56,649 nucleotides of DNA from Candidatus Alistipes avicola (GTDB taxonomy: Bacteria; Bacteroidota; Bacteroidia; Bacteroidales; Rikenellaceae), in NCBI GenBank assembly GCA_019118565.1, contig DWYR01000019.1, positions 1-56,649 of the forward strand. The letters are read 5' to 3'. Of the stretch, positions 1 through 8,059 are shown one piece after another. Made by a program: the position numbers and the translations under genes. Positions within the stretch are counted from its first letter, which is position 1. Every line of letters starts with the position of its first letter. Under the pieces are notes generated by a model. It did not search any database. It was not told the DNA's origin and saw only the letters and a program-made list of their open reading frames with translations.

Positions 1-1356
1 GGGCGGCAGTTCGTCGATGACCGATACGTCCAGATCGCCGTAGAGGGTCATGGCCAGCGTACGGGGGATCGGTGTGGCGGTCATGACCAGGATGTGTGGC
101 GGCTGTTCGTTTTTGGTCCACAGGCGGGCCCGCTGCTCCACGCCGAAGCGGTGCTGTTCGTCGATAACGACGAATCCCAGGTTGGCGAACTGTACCTTGT
201 CCTCGATCAGGGCGTGCGTGCCGATCAGCAGATGGATCGAGCCGTCGGCGATTCCAGCGAGTGCCTCTCGCCGCTCCTTGGTCTTGGATGCGCCGGTCAG
301 GATCGCCACCCGTACACTCATCCCGGCCAGCATCCGGGTAAAGGTGGCGTAGTGCTGGCGGGCCAGAATCTCGGTCGGGGCCATCATGCAGGCCTGATAG
401 CCGTTATCGACAGCCAGCAGCATCGATATGAGCGCCACGAGCGTCTTGCCGCTGCCCACGTCGCCCTGCAGCAGGCGGTTCATCTGGTAGCCGGAGATGG
501 TGTCTTGCCGGATCTCCTTGATAACCCGTTTCTGGGCACCGGTGAGCGGGAAGGGTAGTTTCTCGGTGTAGAATGTATTGAAGACATCTCCCACTTTCGG
601 GAAGAGAAATCCGTTGTTTTTCGAGAGCCGGGCCGAGCGGCGGGCCTGGATGTTGAGCTGAATGCCGAGCAGCTCGTCGAACTTGAGGCGGTATTGGGCC
701 TGACGCAGCAGCTCGGGCGATTGCGGAAAGTGGATGTTGTAGTAGGCTTCGCGCAGGGGAATGAGTCCGTACTGCGTGCGCATCGAATCGGGGAGCGTCT
801 CGCGGATATGCTCCTTGACCAGGGGCCAGAGGTTGCAGATGATCGTGTAGAGGCCTTTGGTCCCCAATACACTCGAAAGCCGTTCGGTGGAGGAGTAGAT
901 TCCCTGCAGGCCGCTCTCCGCCTTGCGCGAAAAGGCCTTTTCGATCGTCTCGATTTCCGGGTGGATCATCGATAGCTCCCCCTTGTAGAACGACGGGCGT
1001 CCGAAGACGAGGTATTCGCGTCCGACCTCGATCCGCTTCTCGATCCATTTGATTCCCTGGAACCAGATCAGTTCGGCTCGTCCCGTGCCGTCGCTGATCT
1101 CGGCCGTAAAACGGCGCTTGCGCCCCTCCCCGATGTAATTGACACCCGAGATCCGGCCCCGGAACTGCAACAGCGGGGAGTCTCCCTCGCTGATCTCCGA
1201 GATGCGGTAGATCTTCGTGCGGTCGATATAGCGAAACGGGTAGTGGCTGAGCATGTCACCGAGCGTACGGATGCCCAGTTCCTTGTCCAGCAGTTTGGCT
1301 CGGGCTTCACCCACGCCTGGAATGTACTTGATATCGTTCTCGAGTATATTGGCCAT
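1..1356 (-). CDS. recG: ATP-dependent DNA helicase RecG (N-terminal part, cut by the window edge)
   Basis: RecG is a superfamily 2 helicase that remodels stalled replication forks and branched recombination intermediates. The minus-strand frame is open from the ATG at 1356 to base 1 (452 codons). The N-terminal wedge region begins MANILENDIKYIPGVGEARA, with a helix-hairpin-helix-like IPGVGEARA. Further on come the Walker A segment LLQGDVGSGKT, the Walker B segment VVIDEQHRFGVEQR (DEQH box) and motif III MTATPIPRTLAMTLYGDLD near the edge. The C-terminal helicase lobe lies outside the window. A consensus promoter sits immediately upstream, leaving a very short leader. Identification is secure from the motifs. 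Confidence 0.96.
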   Translation of the reverse strand, partial: MANILENDIKYIPGVGEARAKLLDKELGIRTLGDMLSHYPFRYIDRTKIYRISEISEGDSPLLQFRGRISGVNYIGEGRKRRFTAEISDGTGRAELIWFQGIKWIEKRIEVGREYLVFGRPSFYKGELSMIHPEIETIEKAFSRKAESGLQGIYSSTERLSSVLGTKGLYTIICNLWPLVKEHIRETLPDSMRTQYGLIPLREAYYNIHFPQSPELLRQAQYRLKFDELLGIQLNIQARRSARLSKNNGFLFPKVGDVFNTFYTEKLPFPLTGAQKRVIKEIRQDTISGYQMNRLLQGDVGSGKTLVALISMLLAVDNGYQACMMAPTEILARQHYATFTRMLAGMSVRVAILTGASKTKERREALAGIADGSIHLLIGTHALIEDKVQFANLGFVVIDEQHRFGVEQRARLWTKNEQPPHILVMTATPIPRTLAMTLYGDLDVSVIDELPP

Positions 1357-1367
1357 ATCCTGACGGT

Positions 1368-1400
1368 CAAAGATAGTGAAAGCCGAGCGGCAAATGCAAA
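1368..1400 (-). promoter_or_regulatory. Bacteroidota-type promoter for recG
   Basis: On the minus strand, TTTG (1400-1397) is followed after 21 nt by TATCTTTG (1375-1368), matching the Bacteroidota pattern TTTG then TAnnTTTG. The predicted transcription start near 1360-1363 leaves only about 4-7 nt before the recG ATG. The remaining intergenic bases up to 1660 show no further gene or strong hairpin. Confidence 0.6.
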
Positions 1401-1660
1401 CTTGTTTGCGAATTTGTCCGAGGCGCATCCTGTTTTCTGTAAAGATAACAATTATCGGGCAAATACCTCTCCCGGATGGCTTCTTATTGTCGTTTCGCCC
1501 CGATTCCCGCTTGAAAATCGAGTGAAAACGCACCCTCGGAGCCCGTTGCCGGAAGGGGTTCCGTATGAAATGAGGCGTGTCGCGGCGGAACGTTGGAAAA
1601 ATGTGTATCTTTACAACCGTATTCGGCTGGATGAGAGCCGCTGTCTAGAATCGACGAACG

Positions 1661-2059
1661 ATGGAAGATTACATTTTGCGTGAGATAAACAAGATCGGTC
1701 AGTTGATCGAGGCTATTTTGCAGAAACTGGGGGTGATGAAAGGGGCTACCCAGGAGGAGAAACTCTATGCGGCGGCAAAGGAGGAGTTGCTCGAAAAGCT
1801 GAAGATGAACGTAGAGGAGTTGCCCGAAGGGGATGAGATTGTTCCTTACCTTCGGCAGAAGTACGAATTCACCAATGCCGATCTCGAAAAGTTCGCCGAA
1901 CTGCTCTTTACCCTCGTACCGCCGGCTCCTGATCCGGATACCCGGATGCGGCTGGTTGCCCGCATCATCGGGATTTACCGCTATCTGGAGGTGCATGAAT
2001 CCTCCTTCTCCTGGAATCGTTACCACATCCTCAAGGAGCTGAAAAATTATACGGAATAG
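1661..2059 (+). CDS. Conserved hypothetical protein, 132 aa
   Basis: I do not recognise a named family. The protein is soluble, acidic and helix-rich, with no signal peptide or membrane segment. It begins MEDYILREINKIGQLIEAIL, continues with a charged helical stretch (QEEKLYAAAKEELLEKLKM), and ends with a helical half containing RMRLVARIIGIYRYLEV. The pattern of short amphipathic helices resembles an alpha-helical-repeat or partner-binding protein, but that is inference. It ends with an ordinary TAG codon 6 nt before the end of the convergent radical SAM gene. No consensus promoter is seen; TATCTTTA near 1610 is only a near match. Confidence 0.75.
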   Translation: MEDYILREINKIGQLIEAILQKLGVMKGATQEEKLYAAAKEELLEKLKMNVEELPEGDEIVPYLRQKYEFTNADLEKFAELLFTLVPPAPDPDTRMRLVARIIGIYRYLEVHESSFSWNRYHILKELKNYTE

Positions 2060-2065
2060 ATAGGG

Positions 2066-3142
2066 TTACCGCACGAGCCTGTTGTAGTGGCAGATGAGCA
2101 GATTTTCCTGGTCGTCGTACAGGTGCATTCCGTTTCCCAGACAGTATTTGAACCATTTACAGGAGGCGCATTTACCCTTGTGCGCCCAGTCGCGGTTGCG
2201 GAACTTTTCGAACCGGTTTTGCCACACATCCCAGAAGTTGTCCCGATAGATATTTCCCTGATGGAAATTTGACCGGATCGAGGTGCAGCCTGATATGGAT
2301 CCGTCTACGCGAATCGAGGCGATCGAGACGCCGGCGCGGCACTGGTAGAAGTGGTCGCGCACGTTGCCCTCGTAGCCGCCCAGGAATCCTTCGCACCCAT
2401 AGCTGACGGCAATTTCCCCTTCACGACGGGTCTGTTGGATAAACTCCATCAGTTGGGTGAACTGCTCGTCTGTGAGTTGCAGCGAGGGGTCTTCGGCCGC
2501 ACGACCGACCGGGAAGATGGAGAAAAGTCTCCACGAGCGGATGCCTGCGTCGATGAGCATATCCCGAAATTCGGCCAGCCGGGGCAGCGAATGTCCGTTT
2601 ACACAGGTTACTATGTCCGAGGCGATCGACTTCTCGGCAGCCACCATCCGGGCGGCCCGCCAGGCTGCCTCGAAACTCTGTTCGTTCCGTCGCAGGTAGT
2701 TGTGCTCTTCGGCGAATCCGTCGAGGCTGACCGTAATGGTATGTAGTCCGGCCTGGAGCAGTCGTTCGAACCGGGCCGGTGTCAGTGCCAGTCCGTTGGT
2801 GACCATGCCCCAGGGATACTCCCGGCGATAGAGACCCAGTCCGATCTCTTCCAGATCCCGGCGCACCAGTACCTCGCCTCCCGATAGGATGATCAGTAGG
2901 CGGTGGGGATCTACATGGGGGGTAATCTGGGTGTCGAGTAGCCGGAAGAAATCCGCAGCGGGCATATCTTTTATAGCGGCCTCCGTACGGCAGTCGCTTC
3001 CGCAGTGGCGGCAGTTGAGGTTGCAGCGCAACGTACACTCCCAAAAGAGGGTGTGCAGTTCATGTCGCTCGACCTGCTGGGCGTAAAGTTTGGAGGCTAA
3101 CGAAAGGGCGAGGCGTTTGCGAAGGCCGATCGTTTTTCCCAT
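2066..3142 (-). CDS. Radical SAM/SPASM enzyme of the rSAM/lipoprotein system
   Basis: A 358-aa radical SAM protein. The S-adenosylmethionine-binding 4Fe-4S motif CxxxCxxC is visible as CNLNCRHC at about residues 39-46, followed by the GGE-type motif ILSGGEVLVR. The C-terminal SPASM region carries further cysteines (YQCRAG, SGCTSIR, GKCASCKWFKYCLGN) for auxiliary clusters. SPASM enzymes commonly modify peptides or proteins. The gene follows, 11 nt downstream, a small lipoprotein gene that is probably its partner. This arrangement matches the uncharacterised rSAM/lipoprotein pairing described in Bacteroidota (from memory, models TIGR04133 and TIGR04134). The modification performed is unknown to me. 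Confidence 0.85.
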   Translation of the reverse strand: MGKTIGLRKRLALSLASKLYAQQVERHELHTLFWECTLRCNLNCRHCGSDCRTEAAIKDMPAADFFRLLDTQITPHVDPHRLLIILSGGEVLVRRDLEEIGLGLYRREYPWGMVTNGLALTPARFERLLQAGLHTITVSLDGFAEEHNYLRRNEQSFEAAWRAARMVAAEKSIASDIVTCVNGHSLPRLAEFRDMLIDAGIRSWRLFSIFPVGRAAEDPSLQLTDEQFTQLMEFIQQTRREGEIAVSYGCEGFLGGYEGNVRDHFYQCRAGVSIASIRVDGSISGCTSIRSNFHQGNIYRDNFWDVWQNRFEKFRNRDWAHKGKCASCKWFKYCLGNGMHLYDDQENLLICHYNRLVR

Positions 3143-3153
3143 ATCGTAGAAGA

Positions 3154-3603
3154 TTAACGGTGCGATTCAGTCTCGTTAGGATCGGATTCCAGGGTTACCT
3201 CGATGTCGGAGAGAGCGTAAGAACCTTCGCTCCAGCCTGAAGCTCCAGCCGTCTGGTCCTCCTCTTTGAACGTAACTGTAAGTTGCTGGTCGGCATATGA
3301 TCCGTTCTCCGCACCGTCCGTATCCCGGAATTCGATAGTAGTCTCATAGGGGAATTGTTGTGGAGGCCACTCATCCCAGTTGTAAACAAATACCCCCTCT
3401 TCGTTTGTGTGGGTCGCATATTGGCTGGGGGCGGAGACTTCGATGCCTGGAATGGGCTCTCCGGCCTTGTTCTGTACTTTGCCTTTGACTGAGAAGTTTA
3501 CATGTGGCGTCCCGTATTCACAAGGCAGATCGCTATTGTCATTACAAGCGGCGGTTGAGAATCCCAACAGGGAGAGAATCAACCAAATAAGTTTGTTTTT
3601 CAT
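3154..3603 (-). CDS. Radical SAM-associated putative lipoprotein, 149 aa
   Basis: The N-terminus is a lipoprotein signal peptide with lipobox FSTAAC, predicting acylation of Cys19. The mature protein has a second Cys in the segment LPCEYGTPHVNFSVKGKV, followed by a carboxypeptidase-regulatory-like/transthyretin-like beta region (GKVQNKAGEPIPGIEVSAPS). The tail is acidic and Trp/Tyr/Gly-rich. This organisation (short lipoprotein, C-x-YGxP-like motif, PIPGIEV segment) fits the family encoded beside SPASM radical SAM enzymes in Bacteroidota. It is presumably the substrate of the downstream enzyme, but this is inferred from co-occurrence. The two genes form a minus-strand operon; no consensus -7 element is clear upstream. 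Confidence 0.8.
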   Translation of the reverse strand: MKNKLIWLILSLLGFSTAACNDNSDLPCEYGTPHVNFSVKGKVQNKAGEPIPGIEVSAPSQYATHTNEEGVFVYNWDEWPPQQFPYETTIEFRDTDGAENGSYADQQLTVTFKEEDQTAGASGWSEGSYALSDIEVTLESDPNETESHR

Positions 3604-3652
3604 GGTGTATGGAGGTTAAGGTGTTTTACTAAATTAAGGTTTAAAAATGGGT

Positions 3653-3686
3653 TTGCCAAACAAACGGCGGATTTTTTGTAATTTTG
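3653..3686 (+). promoter_or_regulatory. Promoter for ispG
   Basis: TTTG at 3653-3656 and TAATTTTG at 3679-3686 are separated by 22 nt, close to the Bacteroidota consensus spacing. The predicted start near 3693 gives a leader of about 16 nt before the ispG ATG at 3709. Confidence 0.55.
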
Positions 3687-3708
3687 TAGTATAAACACGG
3701 ATAAAGCG

Positions 3709-5199
3709 ATGAATCTTACACGATATGAACGTCGTCCGAGCCGGAAGGTGCGCATCGGCGGCGTGGTGATCGGTGGCGACAGCCCGATTGCCGTACAGTC
3801 GATGACCAATACCGATACCAAGGATACGGAGGCAAGTGTGGCCCAGATCGAACGGATTGCCCGGGCGGGCGGCCCGATCGTCCGCCTGACGGCTCAGGGA
3901 CCGCGCGAGGCGGAAAATCTGGAGCGGATCACCCGGCAACTGCGTGCGGATGGATACGATACGGCACTGGTGGCCGATATTCACTTCGTGCCGGAGGTGG
4001 CTTCGATTGCCGCCCGGTATGTGGACAAGGTGCGGATCAATCCCGGCAACTACAACTCCTCGCACGGGGAGTTTGAGGCGCTGATTGAACAATGCCGCGA
4101 GCGGGGTGTGGCCATCCGTATCGGTGTGAACCACGGGTCGCTCGGCAAACATATCTTCGACCGTTGGGGCGATACGCCCGAAGGGATGGTTGCTTCGGCG
4201 ATGGAGTTCCTGCGCGTCTGCCGTGAGCGGGCGTTCGATCAGGTGGTCGTCTCCATGAAGTCGAGCAATACGCGCGTGATGGTTGCCGCCTACCGGCAGT
4301 TGGTCGAGGCAATGGATCGCGAAGGGATGGATTATCCGCTGCACCTGGGGGTTACCGAGGCGGGCAACGGGCTCGACGGCCGTATTAAGAGTGCCGTTGG
4401 TATCGGGGCTCTGCTGGCCGATGGTATCGGCGATACTATCCGAGTTTCGCTGACCGAGGCCCCCGAAAACGAGATTCCGGTAGCCCGGCAACTGGTCGAA
4501 CATTTCGCCCGTCGCAGCGGAGATTTTACGGTGAAGTATCCAGAACGCTATACACCAACCGTTTATCGTCGCCGCAGCAGTGTGCAGACTCCGTTGATTC
4601 ACTCCGAACTGCCTGCCGCATGGCGTGTGATCGAAGCGCGGTCGGAGAATCCTACCGCCGAACTGCGGGCCGCGATCCTCTGCCTGGACCGGGCCGACGA
4701 GCCGGTTGCCGTGCGCTGTCGCTACGATGACCTGACGGTCGAGGAGGTTGCTGTCAAGACGGCTGCCGACCTCGGATTGCTCTTCCTGGATGGCCTGGCC
4801 GACGGTATCTGGATCGATGCACCGCACCTGACGCAGGAGCAGATCGAACAGATCGAGTTGATGATCCTTCAGGCTGCGCGGGTCCGGATGTCGCGCACGG
4901 AGTATATCGCCTGTCCAAGCTGTGGTCGGACGCTCTACGATATCGAGGGAACGCTGGCCGCGATCCGCGCCCGTACGTCGCACCTGAAGAACCTTCGGAT
5001 CGGAGTGATGGGATGTATCGTGAACGGCCCCGGCGAGATGGCCGATGCCGATTACGGATACGTGGGGGCGGCTCCCGGACGCATCACCCTCTACAAGGGA
5101 CGTACGGTCGTGGAGCGGAACATTCCGCAGGAGGAGGCGCTCGACCATCTGGTGGCGCTTATCAAAGCCAATGGAGATTGGATCGATCCTGAAAACTAA
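3709..5199 (+). CDS. ispG: 4-hydroxy-3-methylbut-2-enyl diphosphate synthase (IspG/GcpE)
   Basis: IspG catalyses the penultimate MEP-pathway step, converting MEcPP to HMBPP with a 4Fe-4S cluster. The N-terminal TIM barrel is clear (QSMTNTDTKDTEASVAQIER; KVRINPGNYN; GVNHGSLGKH; VSLTEAPENEIP to about residue 250). The C-terminal cluster domain has CPSCGRTLYDIEG (Cys402, Cys405) and GVMGCIVNGPGE (Cys436, Glu443). Between them lies an inserted domain at about residues 260-395. Such an insert is typical of Bacteroidota, Chlamydia and plant enzymes. The total of 496 aa is short for this architecture (Bacteroidota homologues are usually around 600 aa, from memory). The gene is followed after 11 nt by a WbqC-family gene. 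Confidence 0.95.
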   Translation: MNLTRYERRPSRKVRIGGVVIGGDSPIAVQSMTNTDTKDTEASVAQIERIARAGGPIVRLTAQGPREAENLERITRQLRADGYDTALVADIHFVPEVASIAARYVDKVRINPGNYNSSHGEFEALIEQCRERGVAIRIGVNHGSLGKHIFDRWGDTPEGMVASAMEFLRVCRERAFDQVVVSMKSSNTRVMVAAYRQLVEAMDREGMDYPLHLGVTEAGNGLDGRIKSAVGIGALLADGIGDTIRVSLTEAPENEIPVARQLVEHFARRSGDFTVKYPERYTPTVYRRRSSVQTPLIHSELPAAWRVIEARSENPTAELRAAILCLDRADEPVAVRCRYDDLTVEEVAVKTAADLGLLFLDGLADGIWIDAPHLTQEQIEQIELMILQAARVRMSRTEYIACPSCGRTLYDIEGTLAAIRARTSHLKNLRIGVMGCIVNGPGEMADADYGYVGAAPGRITLYKGRTVVERNIPQEEALDHLVALIKANGDWIDPEN

Positions 5200-5210
5200 T
5201 GTTTTAGCCT

Positions 5211-5813
5211 ATGACGATTTTGCCAGCCGCCTATCTGGGCTCGGTCGAATATTTCGCACATCTGCTCTGCGAGGAGTGTGTGATCGATCTGGGCGAACAT
5301 TTCATCAAACGCTCTGAGCGCAATCGTGCGCAGATCCTGACTGCGGGCGGGGTGATGGACCTGACCGTTCACGTGCAGCGGGCCAACCGCCCGCGTACGC
5401 CGATGCGTGAGATGCGCCTCGACTATTCGAAACGGTGGCAGCACCAGCATTGGATCTCGCTCGTCTCGGCCTATCAGGGGTCGCCCTATTTCGACCACTA
5501 TCGCGATTGGTTCGAACCTTTCTATCGCAAGCCCTATCAGTTTTTGGTCGATTATGATCTTGCCCTGACCGAGATGCTGCTCGACCGGCTGAAGGTCGAG
5601 ACCCGCCCGCGCATCAGCGAGAGCTATGTCGAGGTCTCGCCGGAGGATCTGGACCTTCGCCCCAAACAACAAAAGAGCCCGGCCTTTCATGCCGAGCCCT
5701 ATTTCCAGGTTTTTTCCGACCGGATGCCGTTCGCCCCTAATTTATCCGTCGCAGATTTACTGTTTGCGGAAGGCCCCGCTGCTGCGGAGCTGTTAAGGCG
5801 AAGTCTCCGTTGA
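5211..5813 (+). CDS. WbqC-family protein, 200 aa
   Basis: The protein matches the WbqC-like family, conserved in Bacteroidota and sometimes found in polysaccharide or nucleotide-sugar loci; its biochemical role is not settled. Recognisable features are the N-terminal PAAYLGSVEYFAHL, the central segment containing MDLTVHVQ and WQHQHWISL, and the C-terminal YFQVFSDRMPFAPNLSVADL with LLFAEGPAAAELL, a conserved ending for this family. It is probably co-transcribed with ispG (11-nt gap). The last 77 nt overlap the 3' end of the convergent GH2 gene. Both C-termini look like genuine coding sequence, so the overlap is taken as real. Confidence 0.82.
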   Translation: MTILPAAYLGSVEYFAHLLCEECVIDLGEHFIKRSERNRAQILTAGGVMDLTVHVQRANRPRTPMREMRLDYSKRWQHQHWISLVSAYQGSPYFDHYRDWFEPFYRKPYQFLVDYDLALTEMLLDRLKVETRPRISESYVEVSPEDLDLRPKQQKSPAFHAEPYFQVFSDRMPFAPNLSVADLLFAEGPAAAELLRRSLR

Positions 5814-7776
5814 GCAGCACCGAATCCCGCAATCCCCCCGCTTCGGCGGTAATCTTCACGCATCCCCGCATCTCGATCGAGTCGCAACGGTAGATGCCGG
5901 GGGCGTACTCCTTGACCCGCAGCGTGTCGCAGTTCTTCGTTACGATCGGCATTCCGGCTGAAGAGTAGACGGTTAGCGTCTGCAGGTTGGCACTGCGTCG
6001 GTGGTTGTGCCGGTCGGCAATGTAGAGTGTCGGCTCGTTTTTGTTCCACAACGTTTTGTAGAGATAGAAGGCATCCTTGCGTTTCTCTCGGTCGAGCGAA
6101 ACGAGTCCCGTTGCTTCGATGCCGTCTGCCCGTCTGGCCGATCCGTAATCGGCCAGCGTATTGATCCATACACCCCACAGCACCGAATCCTGCGCCAGGT
6201 ATTTGGCGTAATCTTCATGGAAGCGGGTCTGCTCCGATTCCGGATGGCTTATGCCGCTTCCCGGTCTTCGCTGACGGCCGTTTTCGGCCTGCTGATCTAC
6301 GCGTCCCGGCTCGCCGTAGCAGATCGCCGAACGAAGATGGCTCCATTTCGTCTTGAGTTGTCCGAGCCAAACGGCCAGATCGCTCGTTTGCCCTCTCTCC
6401 CAACCGAGATCCTGTCCCCAGACAATCAGGTCGGTAATGAAATTCAAATCGCCGTCCTGGTCGCTGCAGGCCACCGTCGGACGTGTCGGGTCGAGCTTGT
6501 GGGCCTGTTCGTTCAGCGTGCGGACGTACGCTGTCGGATTCTCTCCGCGAGTCCACAGCCGGGTGAATATTCCCCACATGACGACAGACGGGCGGTTCTG
6601 GTTTTGGATAATAATCTCTTTCAGTTGTTGTTTCCCGTTTTCTTCGAGTTGCGGGGAAGGATAGTATGAAATGTCGCTCAAGAACGGGGCCTGTATTAGC
6701 GGCAGGTCGATCCATACGAGTATGCCGTTTCGGTCGCACAAGTCGTACAGTTCGTCGGCGTGAGGTCCGGCCGGTGATCGGAGGGCGTTTGCTCCCAGTT
6801 CGCGCAGCAGGGCGAAATCTTCTTGATACTCCTCTTTCGTTATGACGTTGCCGGAGCCGGAACGGTCGTAATATAGACTTACACCCTGAATACGGACCAG
6901 TGAATCATTGAGCAGGAATCCTTGTTGGGGAGAGACGCTGATGTTTCGGAAGCCGGTGGTGAAGACAGTCTGGTCATGGGAGTTGTCGTTTTCGACCGTA
7001 ACCTGAACCTGATACAGATTGGGGTTCGAAAGACTCCAGAGCCAGGGTTCTTCGATCGAGAAGGAGAAGATGATCGGCTTGCCGTCCGGTTTGATACGGG
7101 CGCTCTTTGACACGACCTGTAGACCGGACGGAGCGAAGAGTTCCAGTGTCAACCGACAGGCGCTTCCGACCGGGGATAGAAGGTGTATTTCCGCCTCGGC
7201 ATCAACCCTTTCTGGGGTGATTGAAAGAGGATGGATCAATATGCCGTTCGACCCCATATAGAGAGGGGAGATGGCTGTTTGATCGGTGACGATCAATTCG
7301 ACATCGCGGTAAATACCCCCGTAGATGTTATGGATCGACGAAAGAGGCAATACATCTCCTGTAACAACATTCCGTACGGCGACCCGAAGGTCGTTTTCCG
7401 TTCCGAATTTGACGGCTTCCGTGATCTCGAAAGCAAAAGCGGTCGATCCTCCCCGGTGGCCGCCGATGTATTTCCCGTTTACAAATACTTCGGCGATGTT
7501 TTCGACCCCGTAAAATTTCAGGAAAAGACGTTTGCCGGTCCAGGCTCGCGGAACGTAGAGTTTGCGTGTGTAGTCAGCCGTCGTGCGCAGGTAGTCCGGT
7601 TTGCCGGTGAGGGCATCCAGATTCCAGGTATGGGGCAGGGTGATGCAGCGAGCGTTGTCGCTGCTGTTTTCGTGGCGAAACGAAAACAGCCAGTTGTCGT
7701 TGAGCAGATAGATCTCTCGTGCCTGTAGGTGGCCGAAGGCGATCGTCGATATGAGAATTAAAAACAGTTTTTTCAT
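5737..7776 (-). CDS. Secreted glycoside hydrolase family 2 protein lacking the canonical acid/base Glu
   Basis: A 679-aa protein with a Sec signal peptide (residues 1-19, MKKLFLILISTIAFGHLQA). GH2 architecture follows: sugar-binding jelly roll (about 20-165), immunoglobulin-like domain (about 170-280) and TIM barrel from about 285. The tail ends soon after the barrel, so the protein is short for a beta-galactosidase and closer to glucuronidase size. The nucleophile-like Glu is at about 489 (CYGEPG). In the segment VVMWGIFTRLW, where GH2 enzymes usually have Asn-Glu, the sequence is Thr405-Arg406, so the catalytic acid/base is missing. It may be a carbohydrate-binding pseudoenzyme or use a displaced acid. 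It has its own promoter and overlaps the convergent WbqC gene by 77 nt. Confidence 0.85.
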   Translation of the reverse strand: MKKLFLILISTIAFGHLQAREIYLLNDNWLFSFRHENSSDNARCITLPHTWNLDALTGKPDYLRTTADYTRKLYVPRAWTGKRLFLKFYGVENIAEVFVNGKYIGGHRGGSTAFAFEITEAVKFGTENDLRVAVRNVVTGDVLPLSSIHNIYGGIYRDVELIVTDQTAISPLYMGSNGILIHPLSITPERVDAEAEIHLLSPVGSACRLTLELFAPSGLQVVSKSARIKPDGKPIIFSFSIEEPWLWSLSNPNLYQVQVTVENDNSHDQTVFTTGFRNISVSPQQGFLLNDSLVRIQGVSLYYDRSGSGNVITKEEYQEDFALLRELGANALRSPAGPHADELYDLCDRNGILVWIDLPLIQAPFLSDISYYPSPQLEENGKQQLKEIIIQNQNRPSVVMWGIFTRLWTRGENPTAYVRTLNEQAHKLDPTRPTVACSDQDGDLNFITDLIVWGQDLGWERGQTSDLAVWLGQLKTKWSHLRSAICYGEPGRVDQQAENGRQRRPGSGISHPESEQTRFHEDYAKYLAQDSVLWGVWINTLADYGSARRADGIEATGLVSLDREKRKDAFYLYKTLWNKNEPTLYIADRHNHRRSANLQTLTVYSSAGMPIVTKNCDTLRVKEYAPGIYRCDSIEMRGCVKITAEAGGLRDSVLLNGDFALTAPQQRGLPQTVNLRRIN

Positions 7777-7809
7777 CGGTGTGCTTGTGTCAATTCAAAA
7801 AAGACGGAA

Positions 7810-7843
7810 CAAAGATACGAAATCTGACGGAATCGGTCGCAAA
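7810..7843 (-). promoter_or_regulatory. Promoter for the GH2 gene
   Basis: On the minus strand, TTTG (7843-7840) precedes TATCTTTG (7817-7810) by 22 nt. The predicted start near 7804 gives a leader of about 28 nt before the ATG at 7776. Confidence 0.55.
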
Positions 7844-7916
7844 ACGACGGTGATACTTGAAACGATGGGGATTTTTTCTACAATTATGTGGAATTATTCC
7901 CCAAAGAATGGAGCGC

Positions 7917-7947
7917 TTTGCGACTTGAGATTTTGTGATTATATTTG
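7917..7947 (+). promoter_or_regulatory. Promoter for the RND efflux operon
   Basis: TTTG at 7917-7920 and TATATTTG at 7940-7947 are separated by 19 nt, a consensus Bacteroidota promoter. The predicted start near 7953 leaves a leader of about 107 nt before the adaptor ATG at 8060, longer than for most genes here. No regulator gene is adjacent. Confidence 0.6.
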
Positions 7948-8059
7948 TGTGCTTTTTTTCGCATTTCATTTGTCTGTTTTTCGTCGGAACCCCTCCGTAT
8001 CGATCGAATTCGAAGTGTGAAAAAATCGTTTAACAATAACCTGCATAAGATTTCATGCG

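Noticed and set aside
3634..5148. 504-codon minus-strand frame opposite ispG
   Set aside because: It is an antisense shadow of ispG with His/Arg/Gly-rich composition and no family resemblance.
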